Source of the DNA: Devosia sp. Leaf420
GTDB taxonomy: Bacteria; Pseudomonadota; Alphaproteobacteria; Rhizobiales; Devosiaceae
Direction: 5' to 3'
NCBI RefSeq assembly: GCF_001425445.1
Contig: NZ_LMQU01000014.1
Coordinates: 1 to 64,000 of the forward strand
Length of the DNA stretch: 64,000 nt
Shown: positions 24,757-34,265 of the stretch, one piece after another
How the letters are laid out: every line of letters begins with the position of its first letter
Position numbering within the stretch: position 1 is the first letter of the stretch
The notes under the pieces: model-generated
Databases searched by the model: none
What the model was told of the DNA's origin: nothing
Seen by the model: the letters and a program-made list of their open reading frames with translations, nothing else
Position numbers and translations under genes: made by a program

Positions 24757-25500
24757 TTAATCTCTAGAGGCTGACACGGCACGCACTTCGGCCAGCCTAT
24801 TCTCGGCATAATCATCCTTCCAGCAGACGGCAGCCTCCCATGCGGCAGAGGCTTGGGCCGCGGCATCACCCTCGGCGCCCTCCAACGCGCCGCCATTAAA
24901 CGGCAGGACGAGATCGAGGAGGGGCACATCGACATGGGCTTCATCCCAATCGACAAGGCCGACCCGATCGCCTGTCATGAGGATATTGGCCGGGTTGTTG
25001 GGATTGCCGTGGACGACGCACATTTCGTGCCCCGCAAGACGGGCCCAAGCCGCGCGGCAGCGTTTGACGGCTTCGTCCGGCATGGCGGTGAGATCGATGC
25101 GGGTGCCGTGATTGGCGCGCAATAATTCGAGCGACGCCTTCCAGCCCGGGCGCTGAGGCCAATCTGCCGTCAGTCGATGAAGCGCGCGCAACGTCTCGGC
25201 CACGCGCCGCCAATCGCTGGCATCGGCCGGTGGTCCGCCCTCGATAAAGGTCATCACCATCAGCCCATGCGCGAACGGGCGGCCATCTTTTGTTGGGATC
25301 GGTACCGGCACGGTCAGGCCGGCGCGATCGAGGTGCTGCAGCAGCGCGGCCTCCCAGGCGAGATCGTCATCGCTTCGCTTGCCCAGGCGCGCGACCGCGA
25401 TTGTGCCGCCGATATCGACGCTCCACACATCGTTGGACGAGCCGCCGGTGAGCGGTTTTATCCGCGTCGCGTCCCAAAGTGTCAGCGCATCCCAACTCAT
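24757..25500 (-). CDS. APH-family phosphotransferase-like protein
   Basis: A 247-residue protein of the aminoglycoside/choline/thiamine kinase-like fold. The glycine loop is LTGGSSNDVWSVDIGG and the metal site is VGLVDWDEAHVD near residue 184. The catalytic loop reads VVHGNPNNPANILM (H164): the usual HxDxxxxN has Asn in place of the catalytic Asp and one extra residue before the last Asn. It may be inactive or use an altered mechanism. It lies 115 bases downstream of the IMPase gene on the same strand and could be the last gene of that operon. The natural substrate is unknown; an antibiotic target is not implied. Confidence 0.8.
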   Translation of the reverse strand: MSWDALTLWDATRIKPLTGGSSNDVWSVDIGGTIAVARLGKRSDDDLAWEAALLQHLDRAGLTVPVPIPTKDGRPFAHGLMVMTFIEGGPPADASDWRRVAETLRALHRLTADWPQRPGWKASLELLRANHGTRIDLTAMPDEAVKRCRAAWARLAGHEMCVVHGNPNNPANILMTGDRVGLVDWDEAHVDVPLLDLVLPFNGGALEGAEGDAAAQASAAWEAAVCWKDDYAENRLAEVRAVSASRD

Positions 25501-25615
25501 TTGGGGTTCAAATCCTCAGCCCTTGTTGGCGATGAGAATGCCACAAGGTTTGAGGGCCGGGAATAAGTCGGGACGGAGCGCAGAAATCGTGATGCGCCGG
25601 GGCGAGGATATCTCG

Positions 25616-26428
25616 TTACGGTTTGGGATCTTTCCGCGGGACGTCCTTGAGCTGATCCATGAGGAAAGCGTGGGTCGCGGCATTGGCGACGATCAGGGTG
25701 CCGGTCTTTTCAAAGACTTCCGGGCCGCGGCCCCACCAGTCGGTGACGATGCCGCCGGCCTCTTCGACGAGCAGAATCCCGGCGGCGGTGTCGACGAAGC
25801 CGGTTTCCTCAAAATAGCCGGTGAGGCGGCCGCAGGCGACATAGGCGCAGGAATTGGCGGCGCTGCCGACGATGCGGACGGCGCCGGTCGGGGCGCGAAT
25901 GGCGTCGAGCCGGGCATAGGCGCCGGGATAAAGTTGCAGGTTTGGCGTGGGCAAGCCAGTGCCGATGCACATCATGGCGACATCGGTCGAGCGGCTGACA
26001 TGAAGCCGTTCGCCATTGAGAAAGGCGCCACCACCCTTGAGCGCGGTGAACATCTCGTCGGAGACGGGATTGTAGATGAGGCCACACATGGTTTCGTTGC
26101 CCCGGCGGAGAGCAATGGTGATCGTATAGTGCTGGCCGTTAAGGAAATTGGTCGTGCCGTCGATTGGATCGACGAGCCAGCGATGGGTTTCGTCATCACG
26201 TTCGGCCGGCGCGAATTCTTCGCCTGTCAGGCCCCAGGGATAGGCGGAAAGCAGGCGGTCGCGGATCAGGGTTTCGGAGTCGCGATCGGCGTCGGAGACG
26301 AAGTCGCCCGGGCCTTTGACGCCGATTTCGAGATCGCGAAAGCGCGCGAAATGCTCAAGGGTCAGCGCGCCGGCTTCGCGGGCGGTGGCGACCATGTCGG
26401 CGAGAATCTTTGAGTAGTCTTGGCTCAT
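25616..26428 (-). CDS. Inositol monophosphatase-family phosphatase
   Basis: A 270-residue Mg-dependent phosphomonoesterase of the IMPase/FBPase superfamily. Metal-binding motifs are present: GEEFAP near residue 69, DPIDGTTNF at 87-95 and FVDTAAGILLVEEAGG, where Asp replaces the usual WDxAAG context. It overlaps the diesterase gene by four bases (ATGA), so the two are translationally coupled. The pair recalls AccG and AccF of Agrobacterium agrocinopine catabolism, in which a diesterase cuts an imported sugar phosphodiester and a monophosphatase of this family removes the phosphate. The likely substrate here is the phosphomonoester released by the neighbouring enzyme. Confidence 0.92.
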   Translation of the reverse strand: MSQDYSKILADMVATAREAGALTLEHFARFRDLEIGVKGPGDFVSDADRDSETLIRDRLLSAYPWGLTGEEFAPAERDDETHRWLVDPIDGTTNFLNGQHYTITIALRRGNETMCGLIYNPVSDEMFTALKGGGAFLNGERLHVSRSTDVAMMCIGTGLPTPNLQLYPGAYARLDAIRAPTGAVRIVGSAANSCAYVACGRLTGYFEETGFVDTAAGILLVEEAGGIVTDWWGRGPEVFEKTGTLIVANAATHAFLMDQLKDVPRKDPKP

Positions 26429-27261
26429 GAGGCAAAGGCTGCTGCGAGCCCCTCCGGATCGTCCGTCGTGATCTGATCGACTTTGAGCGCGAGAAGGCGC
26501 TCGATCAGCGGAATGGTTGAGGAATCGACCTGGCGTATGGTCCAGGCGTCGATGCGCTTGCCGGCCGCGTGGATGGGCGCGACGATATCGAAGCCGGACT
26601 TATCCGCGACGAGGACAATGTCATAGGCGAGGTAGATCATGTCCGCGTTTGGCGCGGTCGCGAGGGCCTCGGAAATGAAGGTTTGGTAGTCGCCGGTTGC
26701 TTGCAGCTTGGCGAGAGACTCCCCGTAGCAAGGGTCGTAACCGCTGCGCAGTTTCGGGGCCGAATTCGTTAGCATTCCGATAGCATCGAAGTCGCCGCCG
26801 GAGAGAATAAGGTAATCGGCGACAGGCGCGACACTCGCGCCGAAATTGGCGACGATCCTTGGCGTGAGGGCGGCGTAGCCTTCCTTGAAATCGAGCTGCA
26901 GCAGTGCGTCGGGGTGCGGCTTCTCTTTGGAAAGAAGCGCACAGAGGTCTTCGAGCAGCATGACCTTGTCGGCGATCGGCTGACCGTCATTACCGCGAAG
27001 GTTCAGCTCGCGGAGAACCGAGGCCGGCGTTTCGCGGACGAGGCCCGTGCCGGTGGTTTCGGCATCGAGCGCGAAGTTATGAAGGATAGCGCAGCCGTGG
27101 TCGGCGTGGATAACGAGATCGACCTCGACACTGGCCCCAAGGCGCATGGCTTCGAGGATGCGGCTGCCGGTGAAGACCGGATCGGTTGGCTTGCGGCGGC
27201 CGCGATGCCATTTGATAGAGGTGCGGTGACCATCCCGCTCGATATAGAGAGGATCGCTCAT
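26425..27261 (-). CDS. Glycerophosphodiester phosphodiesterase family protein
   Basis: A 278-residue GDPD-like TIM-barrel enzyme. The catalytic set is recognisable: H19-R20 in IKWHRG, E46 and D48 in SVEVDLV, and H61 in AILHNF; a later barrel strand has LLQLDFKEG. It lacks a signal peptide, so it works in the cytoplasm on an imported diester. It overlaps both the ATPase gene before it and the phosphatase gene after it by four bases each. The sequence is divergent from GlpQ, so the substrate may not be a plain glycerophosphodiester. Confidence 0.88.
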   Translation of the reverse strand: MSDPLYIERDGHRTSIKWHRGRRKPTDPVFTGSRILEAMRLGASVEVDLVIHADHGCAILHNFALDAETTGTGLVRETPASVLRELNLRGNDGQPIADKVMLLEDLCALLSKEKPHPDALLQLDFKEGYAALTPRIVANFGASVAPVADYLILSGGDFDAIGMLTNSAPKLRSGYDPCYGESLAKLQATGDYQTFISEALATAPNADMIYLAYDIVLVADKSGFDIVAPIHAAGKRIDAWTIRQVDSSTIPLIERLLALKVDQITTDDPEGLAAAFAS

Positions 27262-28298
27262 GGGGCGCTCCGGAACACCTGGACATCGTCGCGATAGGCG
27301 GCGACGGCGCGGGGCATGAGATTGACGCCTTGACCGTGCTGGAACTGACCGGGTTGATTGACCATGGCTTTGAGGCGCTTGCCATCGGGCAGGTCGAAAT
27401 CGACGAGGCCATGAGTGCCGTAATCGGTGACGCGATGGACTTTGCCGGCGCCGGGTTCGGCCGGAACGATATCGAGGGCTTCGGGGCGGACGGCGAGGGT
27501 GGCCGGGCCGTCGCCGATGGCAAGCCGATGAGAGAAACCGGCGCGGGTGAACTGGCCGTTGCTGACCGTGCCTTCGATGAGATTCATCGTGCCGATGAAG
27601 CCGGCGACGAAAGGCGTCTGCGGGTTGCGATAGACGACGTCGGGGCGATCGATCTGCTCGGTGCGGCCATCGCGCATGACGACGATGCGATCGGCCATGG
27701 AAAGGGCCTCGTCCTGTCCGTGCGTGACGAAGAGCGTCGTGATCCCGACGCGCTGCTGAATGTCGCGGACTTCTTCGCGGAGGCGCTCGCGCAAGTGCTG
27801 GTCAAGGCTGGCGAAGGGTTCGTCGAGGAGGAGGATTTTTGGTTCGAGCACTAGCGAGCGGGCCAGGGCGACGCGCTGCTGTTGGCCGCCCGAAAGCTGG
27901 GTGACGCGGCGCGAGCCATAGCCGCCAAGACCGACCAGCTCGAGCACGGCTTCGACGCGGCGCTTGATCTCGTCTGCCGGGAGGCGACGGAGTTTGAGGC
28001 CGAAGGCGAGGTTTTTGGCGACATCCATATGCGTCCAGAGCGCGTGGCTTTGAAACACCATGCCCGTCGGACGCTTTTCCGGCGGGGTGCGGGTGATGTC
28101 TTCGCCGTCGATGGCGATAAGGCCCGAGGTCGGGGTTTCAAAACCCCCGACCATGCGGAGAAGCGTGGACTTGCCCGAGCCCGAGGGGCCGAGCAGGCAG
28201 ACGAGTTCGCCGTCCGCGACTTCGAGCGAGAAAGAGTCGACAGCCTTGGTGCCGCCGGGGAAGAGTTTTGTGACGTCTTTGATGGTGAGGACGGACAT
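27258..28298 (-). CDS. ABC transporter ATP-binding protein (PotA/UgpC type)
   Basis: A 346-residue importer ATPase: Walker [20 protein letters not shown]-loop [10 protein letters not shown], signature [15 protein letters not shown], Walker [14 protein letters not shown]-loop VTHGQDEAL, then a TOBE-like C-terminal domain ([16 protein letters not shown]). ATG 28298 is chosen because AGGAAT precedes it; an upstream in-frame start would enter the palindromic repeat region. It powers the two permeases upstream and overlaps the diesterase gene by four bases. Confidence 0.93.
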   Translation of the reverse strand: MSVLTIKDVTKLFPGGTKAVDSFSLEVADGELVCLLGPSGSGKSTLLRMVGGFETPTSGLIAIDGEDITRTPPEKRPTGMVFQSHALWTHMDVAKNLAFGLKLRRLPADEIKRRVEAVLELVGLGGYGSRRVTQLSGGQQQRVALARSLVLEPKILLLDEPFASLDQHLRERLREEVRDIQQRVGITTLFVTHGQDEALSMADRIVVMRDGRTEQIDRPDVVYRNPQTPFVAGFIGTMNLIEGTVSNGQFTRAGFSHRLAIGDGPATLAVRPEALDIVPAEPGAGKVHRVTDYGTHGLVDFDLPDGKRLKAMVNQPGQFQHGQGVNLMPRAVAAYRDDVQVFRSAP

Positions 28299-28364
28299 TT
28301 TTATTCCTAGGTCACGCGGTCGCGGGGAAGGGTCGCTGCGCGACTGGAGAACGGTGAGTTTGGC

Positions 28365-28486
28365 CACACCCCCTCCCGGCCTCCCCCATCAAAGGGGGAG
28401 GTGAAGGGACGGTGGTTTAGGCGAGAAGCTGCCTCAAACTGGATCGGACACCTCCCCCTTGATGGGGGAGGTTGGGAGGGGGTGTG
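28365..28486. repeat. Long inverted repeat (REP-like, CCTCCCCC palindromes)
   Basis: Left arm 28365-28403 and right arm 28449-28486 are near-perfect inverted copies (38-39 bases, differing by GG/AA and one extra A), with a 45-base loop. Each arm also contains its own small palindrome, CCTCCCCCATC and the matching GGGGGAGG. Such C-rich palindromes are dispersed many times between genes in Devosia-like Rhizobiales. It lies inside the operon between the second permease and the ATPase gene, where the large hairpin could stabilise mRNA or reduce read-through. Confidence 0.85.
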
Positions 28487-28497
28487 CTGGGCCATGC

Positions 28498-29325
28498 TCA
28501 AGCACCGAACCCCTTGGCAAACGAACCCGAATTGACCACCCGCCTTGCAAACAGCAGGGCGATGAAGCTTGGCACCCAGAGTAAGACTGAGAGCACGGCG
28601 CCGTATTGGATGACGGGCTGGTTGTTGATGAAGGAGATCATCAGGACCGGGAGGGTGCGGACTTGCGGGGCACCGATGAGCCAGGCGCCTTCGGTCTCGT
28701 AGAAGGTGCCGACAAAGCTGAGGAGAATGGCGGCGGCGATGGTCGGGCCGGCTTGTGGTAGGGTGATGGACCAGAAGACGCGGAAGGGTGAGGCGCCGAC
28801 GTCGCGGGCGGCTTCTTCCATCTTGCGATCAACCGACTGGAAAGCGGCGACTGGGATCCAGATCATGAACAGCAGCGTGCCGACGAGCTGGATGAGGACG
28901 ACGCCCCAGAATGTGCCGATGAGGTTCAGTTGCAAGAAAATGCCGGCGATGGCGACAAGAAGCCCGAACTTTGGGAAGGCGTGCCCGGCGAGAAACGAAA
29001 AGAACAGAATATCGCGGCCGGGAAAGTCGAGGCGGGCAAAGGCATAGGCAGCCGGCAGGCAGATGACGGCGGAGAGCACCGTCACTGTGGTCGCGAGCGT
29101 CAGACTCATGGTGATCGAGGACCAGACATCGGCACGGGCCAGAGTCTGGTACCAGAATTTGAGCCCGAATTCCTGCGGGATAACCGAAGGAAAGCGCCAG
29201 ACATTGGTGAAGGCCCAGGTGCCGACGACGAGGAGTGGGGCGACGATGACGAGGGTGAGGACGACGGCGAAGACAATGCCGGTCCAGTCGATCGGCGCTC
29301 TGATTTTCACAGCTGTGGTGCTCAT
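28498..29325 (-). CDS. ABC transporter permease (inner-membrane component 2)
   Basis: A 275-residue permease with six predicted membrane helices and the EAA loop EEAARDVGASPFRVFWSITL, typical of the PotC/UgpE group. The start at 29325 places ATG one base after the stop of the partner permease gene, the usual coupled arrangement; an upstream in-frame start would overlap it. It works with the gene at 29327-30205 and the ATPase at 27258-28298. Confidence 0.92.
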   Translation of the reverse strand: MSTTAVKIRAPIDWTGIVFAVVLTLVIVAPLLVVGTWAFTNVWRFPSVIPQEFGLKFWYQTLARADVWSSITMSLTLATTVTVLSAVICLPAAYAFARLDFPGRDILFFSFLAGHAFPKFGLLVAIAGIFLQLNLIGTFWGVVLIQLVGTLLFMIWIPVAAFQSVDRKMEEAARDVGASPFRVFWSITLPQAGPTIAAAILLSFVGTFYETEGAWLIGAPQVRTLPVLMISFINNQPVIQYGAVLSVLLWVPSFIALLFARRVVNSGSFAKGFGA

Positions 29326-29326
29326 G

Positions 29327-30205
29327 TCACGGCGTCCTGTTCTTGGCGACGGAGCGCACATAGAAGAGCCCGAAGACGATGCAGAAGCCGAAGGTAATCA
29401 CGGCCTGGGTGATGGCATTGGTCGGATCGAAAAGATCGCGGAAGGTGCGCTGCATGAAGGGCCCCATCATTTCCGGCGCGGCGGGACCGAGCACATAGGG
29501 CAGGGTGAAGGCCGAGAAGATGCCGAGGACGGCAAAAGAAATGGCGACAAGGATGGAATTGGAAATGCGCGGCAGGATGATGTGCCAGAGGAGCGCGAAG
29601 CGCCCGGCGCCGACATCGCGCGCGGCTTCGATCGCCTGATTGGACACATTGCCGAGGCCCGAAAGCAGGATCAGCACGGTCAGCGGGATATTGTCCCAGA
29701 CGAGGCCGATTACCGGACCCCAGGGCGTCAGGTAGGGCGATTTGATCTTGGGGAGGCCCACCGAATTGAGAAGGAGGTCGACGGTGCCATTTGGTCCCAA
29801 CACGCGGATAAACGCGAAGCTGAGAATGATGGAGGGCACGAACATCGGGAAGATGGCGAGGCCCTGCACATAGGCAGCGATCTTGGAATTGGAAAAGCGC
29901 AGGTAAAGCGCGATGGGCAGGCAGATCACGAGGAGCAGCACGGCGCAGACGCCGGTGGTCCAGAGCGTGATGGCGAGGTTCGCCCGGCTATAGGGATCGC
30001 TGACGAAGAACTCGTAGCTCTCCGCCGAAAAGGTGCGGCCGCCATCGGGCGTCGGCAACCAGAGCGTCTGAATCACCGCCGAAATGATCGGCCAGATGAT
30101 GAGCCAGAGAACGAGGAGAACGGGCACGGCCACGAGCAAGAGGCCGATCGGCCTCTTGCGTTGGGTGGGTGCGGGCGCGAGGGCGCCCGCTTCTGTCGAT
30201 GTCAC
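29327..30205 (-). CDS. ABC transporter permease (inner-membrane component 1)
   Basis: A 292-residue permease of the PotB/UgpA group: a first membrane helix at about 20-42 (GLLLVAVPVLLVLWLIIWPI), a large periplasmic loop with the Trp-rich start of the domain, and the EAA loop IEAARDVGAGRFALLWHII. It overlaps the binding-protein gene by four bases (ATGA) and is followed one base after its stop by the second permease. Confidence 0.92.
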   Translation of the reverse strand: MTSTEAGALAPAPTQRKRPIGLLLVAVPVLLVLWLIIWPIISAVIQTLWLPTPDGGRTFSAESYEFFVSDPYSRANLAITLWTTGVCAVLLLVICLPIALYLRFSNSKIAAYVQGLAIFPMFVPSIILSFAFIRVLGPNGTVDLLLNSVGLPKIKSPYLTPWGPVIGLVWDNIPLTVLILLSGLGNVSNQAIEAARDVGAGRFALLWHIILPRISNSILVAISFAVLGIFSAFTLPYVLGPAAPEMMGPFMQRTFRDLFDPTNAITQAVITFGFCIVFGLFYVRSVAKNRTP

Positions 30206-31353
30206 GAGGCAGGGTCCACATTCGGTGCAACGGCGCGGTACCAGCCATCATTGATGGCAGTTTCCCACTTGCCGCCCGGGAAGGTCGGGATCGATTCCGG
30301 AATGATGTCGGCGAAGCGTTCACGCAGGTCAGCTGCGACATAGTCCCAGGAGACGCCGGGGAAGCCGCCGAGCTCGGTGAGAACGGCAGACTGGATTTCC
30401 TCGGTGAGGAGGAAGTCGGCGAGCTTGAGAGCGGCGTCCTTGTTGGCGCCGTTCGAAAGGACGGCGATATAAGTGAAGCCGCCGGGAAGGCCGAGGTCCT
30501 GAAGCTGGACGAGGCCGGTGGTTTCCGGCAGCACGCCCTGCTGGATGGCCGAGAGGGCCTGATCGGACCAGGCCGGGATCATGGTGACAGCCGACTGGCC
30601 GAGGAGCTGCAGCGACTGGGTATTGCCCGAGGTGTAGGCGCCGTTTTCAAAGAGCGACGGAGCGAGGTCGTTGAGCATGGCCCAAGCGGGGGTCAGGGCT
30701 TCTTCGGCAAATTCAGGGGTGAAATTGTCGACGGTGAACTTCTTGGGGTCGTTGCCGTTGGCTTCGAAAATGGCGCGACGGACGAAATTGCCACCCGAAC
30801 CACCCTTGTTAGGGCGGTTGTAGATGAACTGACCCGGATTGGCCTTGATCCAAGTGACGAGATCAGCCCAGGTCTTGGGCACATTGGCCGGATCGAGCTT
30901 GGTTGTGTCATAGGCCAAAAGGACCTGCGAACCGCGATAGGGGAGGCGGGTCGGGATGTCGTTGGCAAGCGGATTGATCTTGGAATAGTTCGAAAGGCCA
31001 GCGGTCGAAAAATCGACGAAAAGGCCTTTGTCGATGGCGCCGGCATTGACGCGGGTGTCGTAGCCTTCGAAAAGATCGGCCTGCGGATCGGCGCCGCTCG
31101 CGAGGGCGGCAAGGGCACGGTCGCCGATGGCAGCAACGCCGGGGCCGTCGCCACCGTCTACGAGATTGAGCGTGATGCCGGAATTGGCGGCTTCGAATTT
31201 CGGTTTTACCACATTGGTCCAGAAGTCGATGACGTTCTGGTCCGAAGTGAAATAGACGTCGATCACGCCTTCGGCAGCGAAGGTCATGCGGGGCATCAGG
31301 GTCACGCCAGCCGAAATAGCGGCGGCGGAAATCAGGAAATGGCGGCGTTTCAT
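30202..31353 (-). CDS. Extracellular solute-binding protein (SBP family 1/8-like)
   Basis: About 383 residues. The signal region MKRRHFLISAAAISAG has a twin Arg and ends near TFAAEG, so Sec or Tat export is possible. The mature protein is a two-lobed binding protein related to those of iron, polyamine, thiamine or sugar-phosphate importers (IDVYFTSDQNVIDFW, AYDTTKLDPANVPKTW, a TWADLVTW hinge region). The operon also encodes a GDPD-like diesterase and an IMPase-type phosphatase, so a phosphodiester ligand is likely. GGGAG fits the second of two adjacent ATGs (31353) best. It is the first gene of the operon. Confidence 0.88.
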   Translation of the reverse strand: MKRRHFLISAAAISAGVTLMPRMTFAAEGVIDVYFTSDQNVIDFWTNVVKPKFEAANSGITLNLVDGGDGPGVAAIGDRALAALASGADPQADLFEGYDTRVNAGAIDKGLFVDFSTAGLSNYSKINPLANDIPTRLPYRGSQVLLAYDTTKLDPANVPKTWADLVTWIKANPGQFIYNRPNKGGSGGNFVRRAIFEANGNDPKKFTVDNFTPEFAEEALTPAWAMLNDLAPSLFENGAYTSGNTQSLQLLGQSAVTMIPAWSDQALSAIQQGVLPETTGLVQLQDLGLPGGFTYIAVLSNGANKDAALKLADFLLTEEIQSAVLTELGGFPGVSWDYVAADLRERFADIIPESIPTFPGGKWETAINDGWYRAVAPNVDPAS

Positions 31354-31576
31354 CATACTCTCCCGTGTCGGCAGCTCAGGGCGAGCTAACCTTCGCTCTC
31401 GCTGGCGACGGAGTCCATGAACCGGCACGCTGGCCGATCAGCGGATGCGCGGCCAGCTCGCATCCACCCAACTCATGGGCTCCCCTCCTCATTGCGGCAG
31501 CGTGCGGAAGACAGCCCAATCTTTTGCCGGGTCAATCTTGTGCATCGTTGCAGCACCAGACAACACCGAAAGATGC

Positions 31577-31592
31577 TTGCACACAAGTGCAA
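31577..31592. promoter_or_regulatory. LacI-type operator candidate, box 1
   Basis: TTGCAC (31577-31582), four bases, GTGCAA (31587-31592): a perfect inverted repeat. It matches the second box at 31655-31670 at 12 of 16 positions. It lies 224 bases upstream of the binding-protein gene and just downstream of the lacI gene that probably controls it. Confidence 0.6.
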
Positions 31593-31654
31593 TTCCATCT
31601 CTTTCGGCTGTGCTCAATATTTTGCTTGGGTAACGCTTTGATGACAGTGAAAGG

Positions 31655-31670
31655 CTGCGCACGTGTGCAA
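31655..31670. promoter_or_regulatory. LacI-type operator candidate, box 2
   Basis: CTGCGCACGTGTGCAA is a near-perfect palindrome with a central CG, the classic form of LacI/GalR operators. Two boxes of the same sequence class spaced 78 bases apart (about 7.4 helical turns) would allow looping by a tetrameric or paired repressor. Confidence 0.6.
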
Positions 31671-31697
31671 GGTGTTTCCGTCTGTGCAGTGCCCTTT

Positions 31698-32708
31698 TTA
31701 GAGTGCTGAGGCTCTTATACTTTTTCGCCAGATCGGGACGGGCTGAAAAATGCGGCGGCCGGGGATAACCGGCACTGGTGCAGCCAGAAGGTCGACCACG
31801 TGATCGCCCATTTCTGCAAAGGGCTGAGCGAAGGTGGTGAGCTTATACGATTCCCAGGCGCCCTCTTCGATATCGTCGAACCCGACAAGGCAAAGCTGAT
31901 CGGGGAGGGTGAGGCCGAACTCGTGGCGGGCGGCATCCATGAAACCGAGCGCGAGGAGATCGGTAACGCAGAAAACGCCATCGGGGCCATCCGAGCGCCC
32001 GAAGAGGCGGCGCGCGCTTTCATAGCCCGAGGCATAGGTGGTGGGGCCGGCGGCCATGACGGCGACGGGAAGGCCCGCCGCCTCGGCGACGGCGACGAAG
32101 ACGCGTTCGCGCTCGATCAGGCTTGCGGTATGGGCGGTAGAAGTGACGAGGGCAAGGCGCGTGCAGCCGGCGCGGCGGAGGAGGAAGAAGGCCTCGCGGC
32201 CGGCCATTTCATTGTCGACACCGAGATTGTGGCAGCCAGTGAGCGGGTCGTCACGATTGATGAGGACGACCTGCTGGCCATTGGCGAGGCTCGTTTCGAT
32301 GAGCTTTGCCGATGGCGTGCCGGAGAGAAAGACGGTCGCATCGGCGCGGTAATTGAGGGTCTGCCGCATGGCCGAGGCGACGCTTTGCTCGTCCGTGCCG
32401 GTATTGATGACCATGGTCACCTTGCCGGCGGCCTGCAATTTGCGGGTCAAGACGTCGATCAGCCGGGCACGGATGGGCGTCGTCATGTCGGCGACGACGA
32501 GGCAGACGATATTGCTGCGTTCGCGCAGTCCCCGGGCAAGGTGATTGACGTGGTAGCCAAGCTCACCGGCCGCTTCGAGGACCTTGCGGCGGGTTTCCTC
32601 GGAAACGCTGGCGCCATCGGTAAAGGTGCGGGAAACGGCGGAGCGGGAAACGCCGGCGCGCTCGGCGACGGTGCGCGCGCTGACGAAGGGGCGGCGTTCC
32701 TCAGTCAT
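31698..32708 (-). CDS. LacI-family transcriptional regulator
   Basis: A 336-residue LacI/GalR regulator. The DNA-binding head is SARTVAERAGVSRSAVSRTF with the hinge helix LARGLRERSN; the rest is a periplasmic-binding-protein-like sensor (LIDVLTRKLQAAGKV, HNLGVDNEMAGREA, GFDDIEEGAWESY). ATG 32708 puts the HTH about ten residues from the N-terminus as usual. It stands directly upstream of, and on the same strand as, the phosphodiester-transport operon, with two palindromic boxes in the gap. Its inducer is probably the transported compound or a product. Confidence 0.92.
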   Translation of the reverse strand: MTEERRPFVSARTVAERAGVSRSAVSRTFTDGASVSEETRRKVLEAAGELGYHVNHLARGLRERSNIVCLVVADMTTPIRARLIDVLTRKLQAAGKVTMVINTGTDEQSVASAMRQTLNYRADATVFLSGTPSAKLIETSLANGQQVVLINRDDPLTGCHNLGVDNEMAGREAFFLLRRAGCTRLALVTSTAHTASLIERERVFVAVAEAAGLPVAVMAAGPTTYASGYESARRLFGRSDGPDGVFCVTDLLALGFMDAARHEFGLTLPDQLCLVGFDDIEEGAWESYKLTTFAQPFAEMGDHVVDLLAAPVPVIPGRRIFQPVPIWRKSIRASAL

Positions 32709-32778
32709 GATCGCGGGCCTCGAGTGTCGGGCCCGCGATGTTGCTTTCATTCCACGCCCCGTCAAGAGGCGTTGGTGA

Positions 32779-34265
<1,487 letters not shown>

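Larger units (their letters stand above)
31354..31697. other. Intergenic region before the phosphodiester-transport operon
   Basis: About 340 bases between the lacI stop and the binding-protein start, both on the minus strand. It holds two 16-base palindromic boxes (listed separately) and presumably the operon promoter, which I could not place with confidence. Short open frames here on the plus strand look non-coding. Confidence 0.6.

Noticed and set aside
23467..24774. 435-codon forward frame
   Set aside because: Antisense to the GAF-GGDEF-PilZ gene; no family features.
29063..30343. 426-codon forward frame
   Set aside because: Antisense to the two ABC permease genes with intact EAA loops.
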